Counted from the stretch's first letter, positions 12,569 to 22,440 are shown. The stretch: 42,143 bases of DNA from Brachionus plicatilis (GCA_010279815.1 QEOQ01000552.1:1031000-1073142); one strand, 5' to 3'. Program-made: numbers and translations. Notes: generated by a model not told the origin, from the sequence alone.

Positions 12569-12751
12569 TTAAAACTTAACCAAAGCATTAACTTTTGTGA
12601 ACAGAAATAAAGGCTTAACACAGTTAGAAATTCTATTCTTGCCTTCATATTCAATTTCTATTCTTGGCGAATTATCATTTTTAATCAACCAAGATCCAAA
12701 GTATCTAGACAAGTAAACAACTTGAATTTTTCTAACTTTTTTTTTCTCCAC
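12569..12751 (-). pseudogene. LINE reverse-transcriptase fragment (thumb region), decayed
   Basis: The minus-strand translation reads SRYFGSWLIKNDNSPRIEIE, then a stretch ending KPLFLFTKVNALVKF. This follows the order of the non-LTR retrotransposon segment KYLGxxI...DGxxxxEIxxRI...F-x-KLxxLxxxKxLxxxxKLRL. Stops and frame loss surround it. It is an isolated fragment of about 60 residues, opposite in orientation to the LINE piece at 13521. Confidence 0.55.
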
Positions 12752-13520
12752 TAGTTCAAAAGACTAAATTTAACCACAAATACAAAATTAGACTCTGAAT
12801 CTGAATATTGTCCAAAACTAATTAGAAATTGATTTTACATGATTTTTATTCTATTGAAACAACGGGCCGAGTGACAATTGAACGCAAAAATGCTTTTTTC
12901 TTAGTCATTTTAAAATGTTTGAAAAGCTTTAAGCGCAAATATTTAACATGCTTAGATATTTTTTGAAGAAGTTTATTTATCATTATAAAGAGTGTATGTG
13001 TACATTTAATAAAGGTAAATTTATTTGCCTTCATTTGAAGCTGAATCTACCTTATCCAAATTTTGTGACCAATTTCAATCAAGAGTAAAATTTCAAACAA
13101 AAAGCATAAATGAATTAGTGCAAATTTTGTTAAATCAGCATCATTGTAAACTAACCCAGATAAATAACTATCTTTATCCGTTCGATAAAATTTAATGCAA
13201 ATTTTTAGTGATAAAAAAAAGACTTGGTCAAAATGTGTGTTCAAGCAAACTCTGAATAGATTTAAATTTTTTAATCTTATTTTATGGTTTGTCAACTAGT
13301 TTGATAATTTTATTAAAATTTGTTCTTTCAAAGTCTTGATAAAGTTGATCAAATATCTGTCATTTGTGTCAAAAGAATAAATTTTATACATCATCATCAT
13401 ACTTTCTGGCAATAGATTGATTGAGTTTAAATTTTTATCAAATAAATTAAATAAAATTTCAAAAATAAACAGAAATTTTTTGACAGAATTAAAGTAAAGA
13501 TTGGTAAAATGTCAAACTGA
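12752..13520. other. No gene seen
   Basis: Short minus-strand open frames at 12846-13034 and 13047-13295 lack recognisable motifs, start context or splice signals and are treated as chance. No repeats noted. Confidence 0.35.
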
Positions 13521-13720
13521 TTGGAAATTTTAGTGTTCTCTTTTTCATTTGATTTTGATCATCAACCTGGTAAAATTTTCATAAATTTTTTTGCAGATGA
13601 CACCGATCTAAGTTCGATTATAAAAAATCCACTTAAAATGATAAGCATTCAAGTTTATGTAGATAAGTTTGTGGAATTGTCAGATTTAAGGTTAATTAAT
13701 TTTAATGAGAACACCAATTT
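13521..13720 (+). pseudogene. CR1/L2/Jockey-type LINE reverse-transcriptase fragment with FADD motif
   Basis: The translation FFADDTDLSSIIKN is followed by VDKFVELSDLRLINFNE. This matches the palm motif FADDTKL and the downstream D-x-x-W-s-x-x-W-x-x-x-FN segment of CR1/L2/Jockey-like elements. Neither the upstream fingers nor the downstream K-x-x-x-M-x-F block is present, so this is a remnant. It runs in frame into the segment described next. Confidence 0.6.
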
Positions 13721-14065
13721 TTATGATGACCAACAGGAAGTACTTCAAAACATTAATATTGCAATCCGACTGGCAAAGAGCGAGATTTGGGCATCTCCAT
13801 TGCTCAAAGTTACTTAACCATTAAACATCACCAATGGCGAATTCTGCTTCTATTTCTTTTGGAAATTGAGCCAGCCATTAAGTCTTGGTTTAAAAATACT
13901 GCTCTTTTTATTCAGCTTGAAGAAAAAAAGCTGACTTGATTAAATACTTTAAATTGTTGGAAAGCTTGATTCAATTAATATCGATTGTAACATGCATGTT
14001 CATCAATGTAATTTCATCGTTTTTTTTCAATGGATAAACAATGAGATCAAATTGACTTAAAATCT
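13712..14065 (+). pseudogene. Possible decayed phospholipase-D-like fragment
   Basis: After the LINE piece, the same frame reads QNINIAIRLAKSEIWASPLL, reminiscent of the PLD segment before the first HKD motif (AI-x-x-AK-x-x-I-x-I-x-x-WW-x-SP). In another frame, QWRI is followed by LEIEPAIKS and KNTALFIQL, resembling the KE-V/I-E-x-A-I-x-S-x-x-x-K-x-x-L-x-x-L segment. Further on, HVHQCNFIVFF could be a ruined HHxKxxxxD motif. At least two frame changes and several stops are needed, so it cannot be functional. The similarity is by eye only and could be chance. Confidence 0.3.
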
Positions 14066-16349
14066 ATTCCAGCTCATAATTATTATCAAAAGTTTTTCTT
14101 AAAAGAAATTCAAAACTTAAGTGGTATCTGAATTTCTAATTTTTGATATCAGATTCGTAAACTACGTCCTTTAAAACCTAAAGTTACAAAAAAAATTTTG
14201 TACCTAAAAATTTTGGACTAGAAATAACTGACCCTTTAAAAAGTTGTAGTTCTTTCAGGTATTCAATGACTAAATTGAAATATTTTTTAAAATTATATAT
14301 ATTCTGAAAGAGCATAAAATTTTCTACACTCTGGTGCATAATGGCAACCATAAACAACTCTTTTTTCACTTGAATCATATGTAGTCCTAGGGATCACTTA
14401 AGACCCAATTTTTTTTAAAAATAAACTAGATAAAATTCTGAACAAATCTATGGCTTTACTTTTTTGAATTTTAGCTCTATTTTAAATTTTTGTTTGAAAT
14501 CACTAAAATGATAAATTATCAAGAATTTCCTCTATATCTTATTAAGTCTCATATGAAAAAAGAAGTAAACGAACTTATAAAATCATCAAAATTTTTAATA
14601 TTGAGTTATAAAAATAAATTTTAGTTAAGATTGCTGATAATTTGAGTAATAAAATAGGAAACAATCAAATTTTAATACCTAGAAAATTTTAATTATCTTA
14701 AGATTAAATATTTCTTATTTCTAATTAAAAAAATCTTATAAAAAAATATAATTGAAATAAAAGGATTATAAGTAGTGTTGGGAATCTTACTAGGCTAATT
14801 ATTCATGTGCATTAGCTGGCAAAACTAAGGCGAACTGCCAATTTGGCGATAAAAAATTCTGGTCGACAAATTATGCATTAGTTGATGCACGTTATTTTTT
14901 CCCCAATTAAAAATTAAAAAAAAATATAGACTGTGGATACAATGGTCGACCATTCATTTGCAAAAATCGTTCACCAGCTTGACACGTTAGCATTGATCCA
15001 GTCCATTATTTATTATAGATGGCATAAATTGGTGAAAAAAATTTAATAGTTAATTATAATTTTAGTTCAAAAATCAATCTTAAAATAATTTTGTAATAAG
15101 TTCAACGCTTTTGTTTTTATTTATTAATTATTTAACATTAAAAATAAATCATATCAAGAAAAAATTCGCATAAAATATTCTTATTTTTAAAATCATTAAA
15201 ATCTAACATATTTCCAAAGTTATGATTCCTTTCAAATTGTTTTTGAATAGGCATTTTTTTCAAATGAGAATTTCAAAAAATTAGTGTCATAGCGAAAAAA
15301 AAAATTCATTACAATTAAATTTATTTAAATGGAAATTTTCTTATGAGAAATAGCCAAAAAACACTAGATATCATATAACTGAGGTAATTTTTCCTTGTTC
15401 TTGATTCAAATTTTAAAAATAGTCACTCTTTGGTATCTCAAAAAATATTGAAGCAAATGGTTAGGCATAATTCAGTTAGAAAATAATTATAAGCGAAATT
15501 TAATCTCTACAGGGTTCTTATTATCGATATTTTATAAGCATCAATTGTGTTTTATTAAATTTTTTTCATTTGTTTCACACAATTTTCAATAAGCAAATTC
15601 CATTTTTTAAATTAAAAGTCCTTTAAAGAATACTTAAACGGTTTAAGTATTCATTTTAAAAATTAATGTTTAAGTATTAATTCGTAATCTATCTAAAAAT
15701 ATATTTTGTTTGAATTTAGCCATATCCAAAAGATGTTTAATTAACATTAATTTGATATTAAATTTAGTAAAAAATGAAGTTTTCATTTAAAGATGTAAAT
15801 TATACATTTAAATGGTGGCTTCAAATCAATAATAAAAAGTCAAAACGCTATAATAAATCCACAATTTAAGCAATCATAATTTTTTTTCATTTCTTGTTAT
15901 AAATTTATTTAAATCTAAGAAGAGAAATTAATTATTTTCTTTTTCGGCAAACAAATCTAATTAGAAATTTTTTCGTCAATTCAAAAGACTGAATAATATT
16001 GAGAGACATTCATGTTTTTTTATTCTTAAGTTTTAAATCAAAATCTTTTGTCATAAGACAAACGATTTTTTCTTTTCAAGCTTCTCGAGACAAAAACATG
16101 AATTTTTTGTTCTCAAATTAATCATTAAATTTTACGCTATTATTTTAAACTTAATTTAAATAAAATTTTTATTCAAATTGTTTAAGTTTTTGAATTTTTT
16201 CTTTTTCTTTTAATGCATAAAAAGACCACTTTATTCTAATTTACACTTTTATTGCATGATAAAAACATGATTTTTTTTAATTTGACTTGATTTTTTGTTT
16301 TGCTAATCTTAAATTTTTGCATCAAATTCAAAAATTTTCCTAGATTATT
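14066..16349. other. No gene seen; upstream region of the fucosyltransferase
   Basis: AT-rich. A less AT-rich patch at about 14775-15045 begins GTGTTGGGAATC but has no matching inverted end. A near-perfect hairpin lies at 15628-15652 (GAATACTTAAAC, one base, GTTTAAGTATTC). ATTCATGTTTTT near 16010 and AAAAACATGAAT near 16093 form a short inverted pair. No TATA element can be assigned with confidence. Confidence 0.35.
15628..15652. repeat. Perfect 12 bp inverted repeat with 1-base loop
   Basis: GAATACTTAAAC and GTTTAAGTATTC are exact reverse complements around a single G. Another TTTAAGTATT occurs nearby (about 15669). It may be a protein-binding palindrome or chance in AT-rich DNA. Confidence 0.6.
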
Positions 16350-16359
16350 TTGTTTTTAG
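16350..16359 (+). promoter_or_regulatory. Splice acceptor directly upstream of fucosyltransferase ATG
   Basis: TTGTTTTTAG ends two bases before the ATG at 16362. Such a short leader after an AG is typical of trans-spliced messages, though a normal 5' UTR intron is also possible. It also explains why the frame is open upstream without an ATG. Confidence 0.4.
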
Positions 16360-16361
16360 TC

Positions 16362-17786
16362 ATGAACATAATTCGAAATGGTTTTCGTTTTCGAAGTATA
16401 CGTTCGAATTTTTTCCTAACAGGCCTCGTTTTTATCACATTTTTATCATTTTTTAGTTATCATAACAGCATTAATGATGAATCAAGCTACATCGAAAGAG
16501 CTATTCCACTCAGAAACAATTTTGCGGGTTCCCATCTGAACATAATGTCAGATATCGACGAGCTAGAATCAAATAAAGCTGAAGTACAACATCTTCTGGA
16601 AAGAAATAATTTAAAAAGTTATAAATCGATGTACACCTCTATGCGAAAACCAAAATCCTCACCAGAAAAATATTTAATTCTAGAGTACACCAATGTTTTT
16701 TTTAAACCGAAATTTTGTGACAAAAAACCCCAGGAAATATTCAATTCCGAGTTCGAGACCTGTGAGTACACCAATTGTGATTACACTTGTGACAAAATTG
16801 GCCATCTGAGCAAAGCTGACGCGTTGATATTTCATCAAAGAGATTTGGAAGCAGAGTTTGAGAGAAGTAAAAAAAATTTCGAAAATTGGTTCAAGACAAC
16901 AAAGCAATTTCCTTTCAAAACAATTGAGCAAAAGCTCCAGAACAATCCTGACCAAGTATGGATTTTGTGGAACGATGAAGCAACATCAATAGATCAAAAT
17001 TTTAATTCCATCAGTCCATTTTTTAATTGGACTCTTTCTTATAAAACAAACGCAGAAATATTCGAGGGCTCTTACGGATATTTCAAGAAAAATACTGATC
17101 TGACAGAGGAAAATGCCGCCCATTACAAATCGGAGATTTTAAGAAATTTCGCACAAAGACAAAGCGCCATACTTTGGTTCGTGAGCAATTGCAAATCAAA
17201 ATCTAGAGAAAAAATTGCTCTGGAAATAAGCAGGTACTATCCGGTACATATTTATGGAAAGTGCGATTTGTCTGACCAGATCAGTGACGAGCAAATGCAA
17301 GTCCAGTATCCTTATTTGAAAATTTTTGGTGACAATGAATTGTGCAAGCGTGGATCGCAGTGCGAAGATGAAAAGTTTAAATCTTATAAATATTATTTAG
17401 CTTTTGAGAACAGAAATTGTTCAGATTATATTACTGAAAAGGTTTGGAAAGCATTCAACAAAAATTTAATTCCAATTGTGTTTCAGCCAAGCCGTGATTC
17501 GTACCGCAGATTCTCAATACCGTCCAAATCTCTAATTCATCTAGAAGATTTTGAAAATGACATAAAAAAAATGACCGACTATTTGGCCAAAATTGACTTG
17601 GATTTTAATTTTTATTTGGATCACGTCAAATGGACATTTATGTATTTGAGAACCATTGATGATCCTAAACAAACCGAGCCGCATAGAATGTGTCAGCTGT
17701 GTAAACAGTTAAATACAATGAGAGATAAAATAAGCTATGACAAAATTTCAAATTTTTTTAACGAAAAATGCAGTAAAATTTATTAA
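16362..17786 (+). CDS. Alpha-1,3-fucosyltransferase (GT10 family), single exon
   Basis: A 474-residue type II Golgi enzyme that would move fucose from GDP-fucose to GlcNAc on N-glycans or related glycans. A short basic cytosolic tail (residues 1-13, several Arg) precedes one hydrophobic anchor (about 14-31) and a stem. The catalytic part follows. NWTLSYK at 222-228 matches the family's NWT-x-x-Y block. WFVSNC at 272-277 and the signature YYLAFENRNCSDYITEKVW from residue 344 form the GDP-fucose-binding C-terminal lobe, and the usual Cys-rich C-terminus is present. Length is normal for the family. I chose the ATG at 16362 because it precedes the anchor directly; four codons upstream are open but lack an ATG. 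A T-rich stretch ending in AG (16358-16359) lies two bases before the ATG, so the mRNA may begin by splicing or spliced-leader addition there. An AATAAA overlaps the stop codon (17785-17790), with another at 17897-17902. Acceptor specificity cannot be read from sequence. Oddity: after the NWT block the common R-D-S-D residues are replaced by K-T-N-A-E. Confidence 0.95.
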   Translation: MNIIRNGFRFRSIRSNFFLTGLVFITFLSFFSYHNSINDESSYIERAIPLRNNFAGSHLNIMSDIDELESNKAEVQHLLERNNLKSYKSMYTSMRKPKSSPEKYLILEYTNVFFKPKFCDKKPQEIFNSEFETCEYTNCDYTCDKIGHLSKADALIFHQRDLEAEFERSKKNFENWFKTTKQFPFKTIEQKLQNNPDQVWILWNDEATSIDQNFNSISPFFNWTLSYKTNAEIFEGSYGYFKKNTDLTEENAAHYKSEILRNFAQRQSAILWFVSNCKSKSREKIALEISRYYPVHIYGKCDLSDQISDEQMQVQYPYLKIFGDNELCKRGSQCEDEKFKSYKYYLAFENRNCSDYITEKVWKAFNKNLIPIVFQPSRDSYRRFSIPSKSLIHLEDFENDIKKMTDYLAKIDLDFNFYLDHVKWTFMYLRTIDDPKQTEPHRMCQLCKQLNTMRDKISYDKISNFFNEKCSKIY

Positions 17787-18054
17787 TAAAATTTTATTAA
17801 TTTTCTTTCTAATATTTTGTTTAAAACTAACAGATTATTTGTATATACAAAAATATAGTTGTGAAAAAATTTTATCAAATTTATAAACCACGGGTAAATA
17901 AAGCTTCGAAATTTGAGAATAAATTACTTTTTGCCAAACTTTTTCTATAATACTAATTTTTTATTTATTTCAATAAAACGTCGCCAAAGCGATGGAAAAA
18001 TTAAAATAAAGAATGACAAATATAAGGGTAAAATCGAATTAAAAAACAATTAAA

Positions 18055-18237
18055 ATAATTCAGTTACTAATCAATTTTCAAGTTTTATGCAACAAGTTTT
18101 TAAAAACTATAAATATTAATTAAGACTGCGCATGTCACTGATTTCATGCGCATTAAGCTACCAAAGAAGTTTTTCCTGTAATACTTCTCTGCAATCGTGC
18201 TTACAATAGCTTTTAACTTATTATTATTATTATTATT
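18055..18237 (+). mobile_element. LINE 3'-end copy with TTA microsatellite tail (family B, copy 2)
   Basis: Aligns over about 180 bp with 31610-31826. Shared words in order are ATGCAACAA, TTTTTAAAAACTATAAA, GCATGT, TTTCATGC/GATTCATGC, AGCTACCA, AGAAGTTTT, ACTTCTC and GCTTGCTATAAC/GCTTACAATAGC, then (TTA)n. It is more diverged and lacks the coding part, so it is a 5'-truncated insertion. It starts about 270 bp after the fucosyltransferase stop. Confidence 0.75.
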
Positions 18238-19502
18238 TACGTCTAAATAAAACATTTGAGTAGAAATTTCACACATAAAATTTCAGCTTATTTTTTCTTT
18301 AAAATATTTCTATTATTTATTTCGCATGTTAAGTTTTGGGAAAATAAAAAACAATCCTTTACTTTTTTAACAAATTTTAATTTATAATTGAAAGGGAATA
18401 AGAAAATAAAACACAACAATAGCAATTTCTATATTTCCAAGTCTCTTTCGAGGTCTGTCAAAAACTTCAATTAAAATTCGGGGCTCTGCATGAAACTTTT
18501 TTTTTGTAGGCACACTGAATATATCATAGTTCTTTTAATTATATCCCATCGATAACAACGATGGTATTTACCAGCAAAAACCATCAATAGAAGGCAATAA
18601 ATATATCTGCCTACTTTGGTTGCTTAATTTGAATGATCCTCTTGATTTTGCGGCATGAATTTTAGAAGAACAAAATAAAATTTAAACTTTTGTTTTTGAT
18701 CAAAAAATTCGTTGATCTAAAGATAAAACTTTATTTAACCCTAACTAATTCTCTTCAATTTAAGTTTAAAGATTTTCTTACTCATATGGTTCCTAGCAGT
18801 CTTTCATGATATTTGTAGATACTAAAGCTGGGTGATGAAAAGTATGTATCAGCTGAAACGTTTGCAGAATGAATTTTTGGACCTAAATAAATTTTTAAAT
18901 TTTGTTTATGTTTTTTTAAATCAAAATTAACAATGTTTTAAAAGATGATATTTTAATAAGTTTCCTAATCAGAGATTGCTCGTTACATCGGGTTTCATTT
19001 AACACATTCTAGAATTTATTGAGCAAAAAAAAAACTCGTTCGTTACGGCAAATTGAAGTTCATGATCAAAAATAATAATTCAAATAAAAAATTTTAAGTT
19101 TTAGAGTTGAATAAAATATATTTTTTTTGTCAATTTTTTAACTAAAAATGAATAATCTTTATTAAAAAGAATTTGTTTAATCTTTTACTTGGAAAAAATT
19201 TAATTTTGATATTTTTCTGAAGCAAATATTAAATAATTATCAATATTTGGTAATATTAAATTACAAAATTTAACTTTGTTTAGCTTTTATATGTTTTTAC
19301 AATATTAAAATATCATTTAAACCGTTCATTCGAGCCATGGTTTGGAAAACTAAATAAAGATTTAAACTTTGTCTTTTAAGCTTTCAAATAAATTTTTTAT
19401 AAAAATCAATTGAAGGTCAATTAGATAATAAAAGAATTTTATAAATTTAAAATTTTAAATATTTAATGTTTTATTAAAAAAGAATTAAAAGAGCTTATTT
19501 CA
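18238..19502. other. No gene seen between LINE tail and MITE
   Basis: The patch at 18430-18660 is less AT-rich and contains CATCGATAACAACGATG, a near-palindrome, but no coding frame. The rest is featureless AT-rich sequence. Confidence 0.35.
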
Positions 19503-19504
19503 TA

Positions 19505-19843
19505 CAGTGGTGATTTGACACGTGGGTTTTTACGTAGATTTTACGTTAAAAAGGGTAAAAACTAAAAGGCCAAAAATTCGCCGTTTGTTAGTATTTTTTA
19601 ATAATTTTGCTCAAATTCAACAAAATCAAAGTTTCAAACTCGAGAAAAAAATTTACGATATTTTACGTAAAATTTGAGTTTAAAAGTGGTAAAATTTCGT
19701 AAAAAGTTGTAAAAAATCGTAAAAAAGTTAAAATTAAAAAAAATTATTGGAAACATGTTAAAAATTTTATTTACGTAAATTTTCGTAATTTTACGTGATT
19801 TTACGAAAATTTACATAAAAACCCACGTTTTAAATCACCACTG
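19505..19843. mobile_element. 339 bp mariner-type MITE with TA target duplication
   Basis: The left end CAGTGGTGATTTGACACGTG and right end AAATCACCACTG are inverted, followed inward by matching GGGTTTTTACGTA and TACATAAAAACCC. TA flanks both ends (19503-19504 and 19844-19845), as in Tc1/mariner insertions, whose TIRs often begin CAGT. The interior is built of repeated TTTACG, ACGTAAA and CGTAAAA words on both strands. No ORF; non-autonomous. Confidence 0.85.
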
Positions 19844-19884
19844 TAATTGTATTAAGATTTTAATAAAATAGGTTTTGATCATCT

Positions 19885-20261
19885 GATTATGGTCGGGGTT
19901 GTGAAGTTAATTTCAATTCGATCGTTTCAATTCAGAAAGATTTGAATAACTTTTTTACAATGAGGAATAATCTAGTTCTGTAAAATGCTTAATGTTTAAG
20001 CAACTTTGCTTAATTAGGAAATATATGTCTGCAAAAACTCTGCAATGTACTTGCACAGTTGATTAGAATGCTTTTTAATGGCGTGCATAATGCAGAAAAT
20101 TGCAGAGTGTTTGGCAGACCTATTTTACTGCATTAAGCAAATTTGCTTATAATTAAGCATTTTATAGAACTAAATTATCTTTTTTAGGAAAAAAGTTATT
20201 CAAGTTTTTCTGAATTGAAAAGATCGAATTGAAACGAACTTCAAAACCGCATCATGGTCAT
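19885..20261. mobile_element. Foldback element of about 380 bp
   Basis: The two halves are imperfect inverted copies. TTTCAATTCGATCGTTTCAA on the left pairs with TTGAAACGAA-type sequence and AGATCGAATTGAAA on the right. TTGAATAACTTTTTT and TAAAATGCTTAAT are matched as well. The centre is TCTGCAAAAACTCTGCAA against TTGCAGAGTGTTTGGCAGA. No ORF. Outer ends are less well conserved and no clear target duplication was seen, so the boundaries are approximate. It lies about 40 bp from the mariner-type MITE. Confidence 0.7.
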
Positions 20262-20771
20262 GAACTTCAAGGTGCCATTTGTTACTCAGAGGTTCTTTAG
20301 ACAGGTTTGACTTTAATATGAAAACAATAGACAAAAAAAGTTAGTTGAAAAAATGTTATTTTTTTAATTCAATTTAGCTAGAAAAAAAATCAAAAAAATT
20401 TAATTTCGCCTTGATTAAATAAGTTTATTGAATAAATTAACAAAAAAATTTAGAAATCATGTAATCTTAATAAGCTATTAAGAATTCGCAACAAAGACAC
20501 AAAAATTTTAAAATAATAAAATAAATAGATAGAATGAGTATAGTAATTAGCTATAGCAGTCGGTTCAATACGCTTCCCTTACCATCCATAACTCTGTGCT
20601 TTGAAACTGTTAACATAATTTACATTTATTATTTTTTCTGGCAATTTGTTCCTCTAATTCAAAACTCTTTTCATAAAGAAGTTATATCTTGCAAGATATT
20701 TTTTCGGATAAGGTTCTTGCTATTCCTTCTCAAGTCGTATCTTCTGGTACCAGGTATTATGCCATAAACGA

Positions 20772-21379
20772 TTGTCCCTAAAATCAAGATTTATTTTAAA
20801 TTCTAAAATACGGATCTGGATCGAAAAAATTTAAAAAAATTTACAAAAAAAAATTTGAACCTTGGAAATCTTCACTGGAAGTCTGATACTGGATATCACA
20901 AACACTTAATATGTATTGGACAAAGATTGACGCATGTGTATTTGGTAATGTATAAACGTGCTTGATGAATTCTTTTGATTTAGTTTCTCCATTTCTAAGT
21001 AAATAATAAGCTTTAAAAATTGAGGCTCATTGGAATGAGCTTTTAAACGGTTGAAAGAGTTGGCCATTGTTAAACCATTTATTCCCATCACATCACATTG
21101 ACTTTAATTTTTTCAAGTGACTGGAATGGTAAAATTTCAAATATTAATTTTGGACTTAAAAATTACTTGATTTTTAAGTCAAAGTACTAAAATTAAAGTT
21201 AGAACTTGAACTTTATTTTGAGACTTATAAACAGCTCTGGTAAGCGTGCCTCCTAAATAGTTAGCATTCTGCTTTAAGACTCTAAATTTTCCATTTTATA
21301 ATTTTTTAGATTAAATTAAGATTTTATTTTTAAGCATTTTTTTTAACTTAAAAATTATGGATCCAGATTTTAGGGACAA
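20772..21379. mobile_element. TIR element of about 600 bp (TTGTCCCTAAAATC ends)
   Basis: TTGTCCCTAAAATC at 20772-20785 is exactly inverted as GATTTTAGGGACAA at 21366-21379. A second inverted word, GATCTGGATC (from about 20815), pairs with GATCCAGAT near 21360. A TTGTCCC start just inside TA-rich flanks is typical of Tc1-like elements; TA occurs near both ends but not at matching distances. Interior frames on the minus strand (20906-21091) show no clear transposase motif, so the element is non-autonomous or decayed. Confidence 0.6.
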
Positions 21380-21767
21380 CTATAATTAATTCCATTTACA
21401 AAACTATCTTTTCCGAATTGTTTGCAATCTTAAACATTCGAATAAAATAACCTCAAAGTCGTTTAAGTTTAAGATCAGTTAAACTAAGTTTCAATAAACG
21501 ATGTGAATAATCAAGATCTTGCAAACCAAAACCATTAATTTAGTCGCTCTTTGTTGTACTTTTCAAATTTTATTGACATCTTTTTCAAAAAATGGACACC
21601 ATGATACAGGCCTGACTATAGAACATTAAAGTAATTTAAAAATTATATTTTTTTGTGATTTTTTTTAATTATCTATGTTAATAAAATAATTATCTTCTAT
21701 AAAAAGCTTTTCTCTACTTTTTTTAATTATTTTTGTTCACTATTATGGAAAAAAAGATTGAGTATCA

Positions 21768-22440
21768 TTTTTCCCTCTGTAATTTTTTCCCTCTTAATAA
21801 TCTATGATAAAATCAGACAATTAGGAAAAAGATTAATTAAATAAAATTAACCATTTAACTCTGACTTTTTAAGAAAAAATAAATAATCTTTATCTAAAAC
21901 CCACAATTCAAATTTCTAGCTAATACCTGAGTCTAAAGCTGAGCTGTCTAAATATAAATATCTTTTTGAAATGAGCCTTGAAGTATACCGATTTGGAATT
22001 AAAATTTTCTTTAAATATAACAAAAAATTCGGTTCAATCGAAAGAAAACCCACTGAAGGTTCTAAACATTCAGGTAGCTGTAAAAAGTTTTCTCCGATTG
22101 AGACAGTATACCAAAAAGAATACGACGACCTCAAAAAAGAAGCACGAATCGACTCAAATTTTAGCTTTTCAACAAGCTACGCCGAAACTCTCCAACAACT
22201 CCAATCGAATTATGATCCAGCAATCGTTGCCGAATATTATCCGAAAGAAGATACAGCCCGGAAGAAGATATTTATTGGCTTAATTTTTTTTTATCTTTTT
22301 TAAGTCCTCCTATATAAAGGGAAAAAATTACGAAAGGGAAAATAAAAAAAAGGGAAAACAATTTCAGGGAAAAATATTAAAAAGGAAAACGCTTAACAGG
22401 GAAAACAGAAAAAGGGAAAAAATTTAAATGACCGGAAAAA
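21768..22440. mobile_element. GGGAAAA inverted-repeat unit
   Basis: TTTTTCCCTCTGTAATTTTTTCCC (21768-21791, split here as TTTTTCCCTCTG and TAATTTTTTCCC) is inverted at 22319-22343 as GGGAAAAAATTAC, two or three bases, then AGGGAAAAT. Right of this lies an irregular array of about eight GGGAAAA-like units up to about 22440. The enclosed segment holds a 110-residue ORF. A Mutator-like or other DNA element is plausible. Which side is outside cannot be settled, since the array lies only on the right. Confidence 0.5.
21971..22303 (+). CDS. Small ORF inside inverted-repeat unit, possible transposon-derived fragment
   Basis: A 110-residue frame starts with ATG. The segment ETVYQKEYDDLKKEARIDSN, followed by LQSNYDPAIVAEYYPKED and basic residues, is compositionally protein-like, unlike most AT-rich chance ORFs here. 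The arrangement of a Lys-rich N-terminus and a Y-x-P-x-I-x-x-x-x-P block recalls the region after FLYWCH fingers in Mutator-like transposases, but the zinc-binding residues are absent. It may be an exon remnant or a domesticated or decayed fragment. No function is assigned. Confidence 0.3.
   Translation: MSLEVYRFGIKIFFKYNKKFGSIERKPTEGSKHSGSCKKFSPIETVYQKEYDDLKKEARIDSNFSFSTSYAETLQQLQSNYDPAIVAEYYPKEDTARKKIFIGLIFFYLF

Noticed and set aside
13521..13817. Tiny 27 bp intron splitting the frame (GTAAAATTTT to TTTGCAG)
   Set aside because: Too short for a spliceosomal intron, and the frame reads through it as LINE RT sequence.
14775..15045. Possible hAT or MITE starting GTGTTGGGAATC
   Set aside because: No inverted partner end or target duplication was found, so it stays an unexplained less AT-rich patch.
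20534..20767. LPLPSITLCF words resembling the post-TM1 motif of DEG/ENaC channels
   Set aside because: No preceding membrane segment or any other channel motif nearby; a ten-residue match is not enough.
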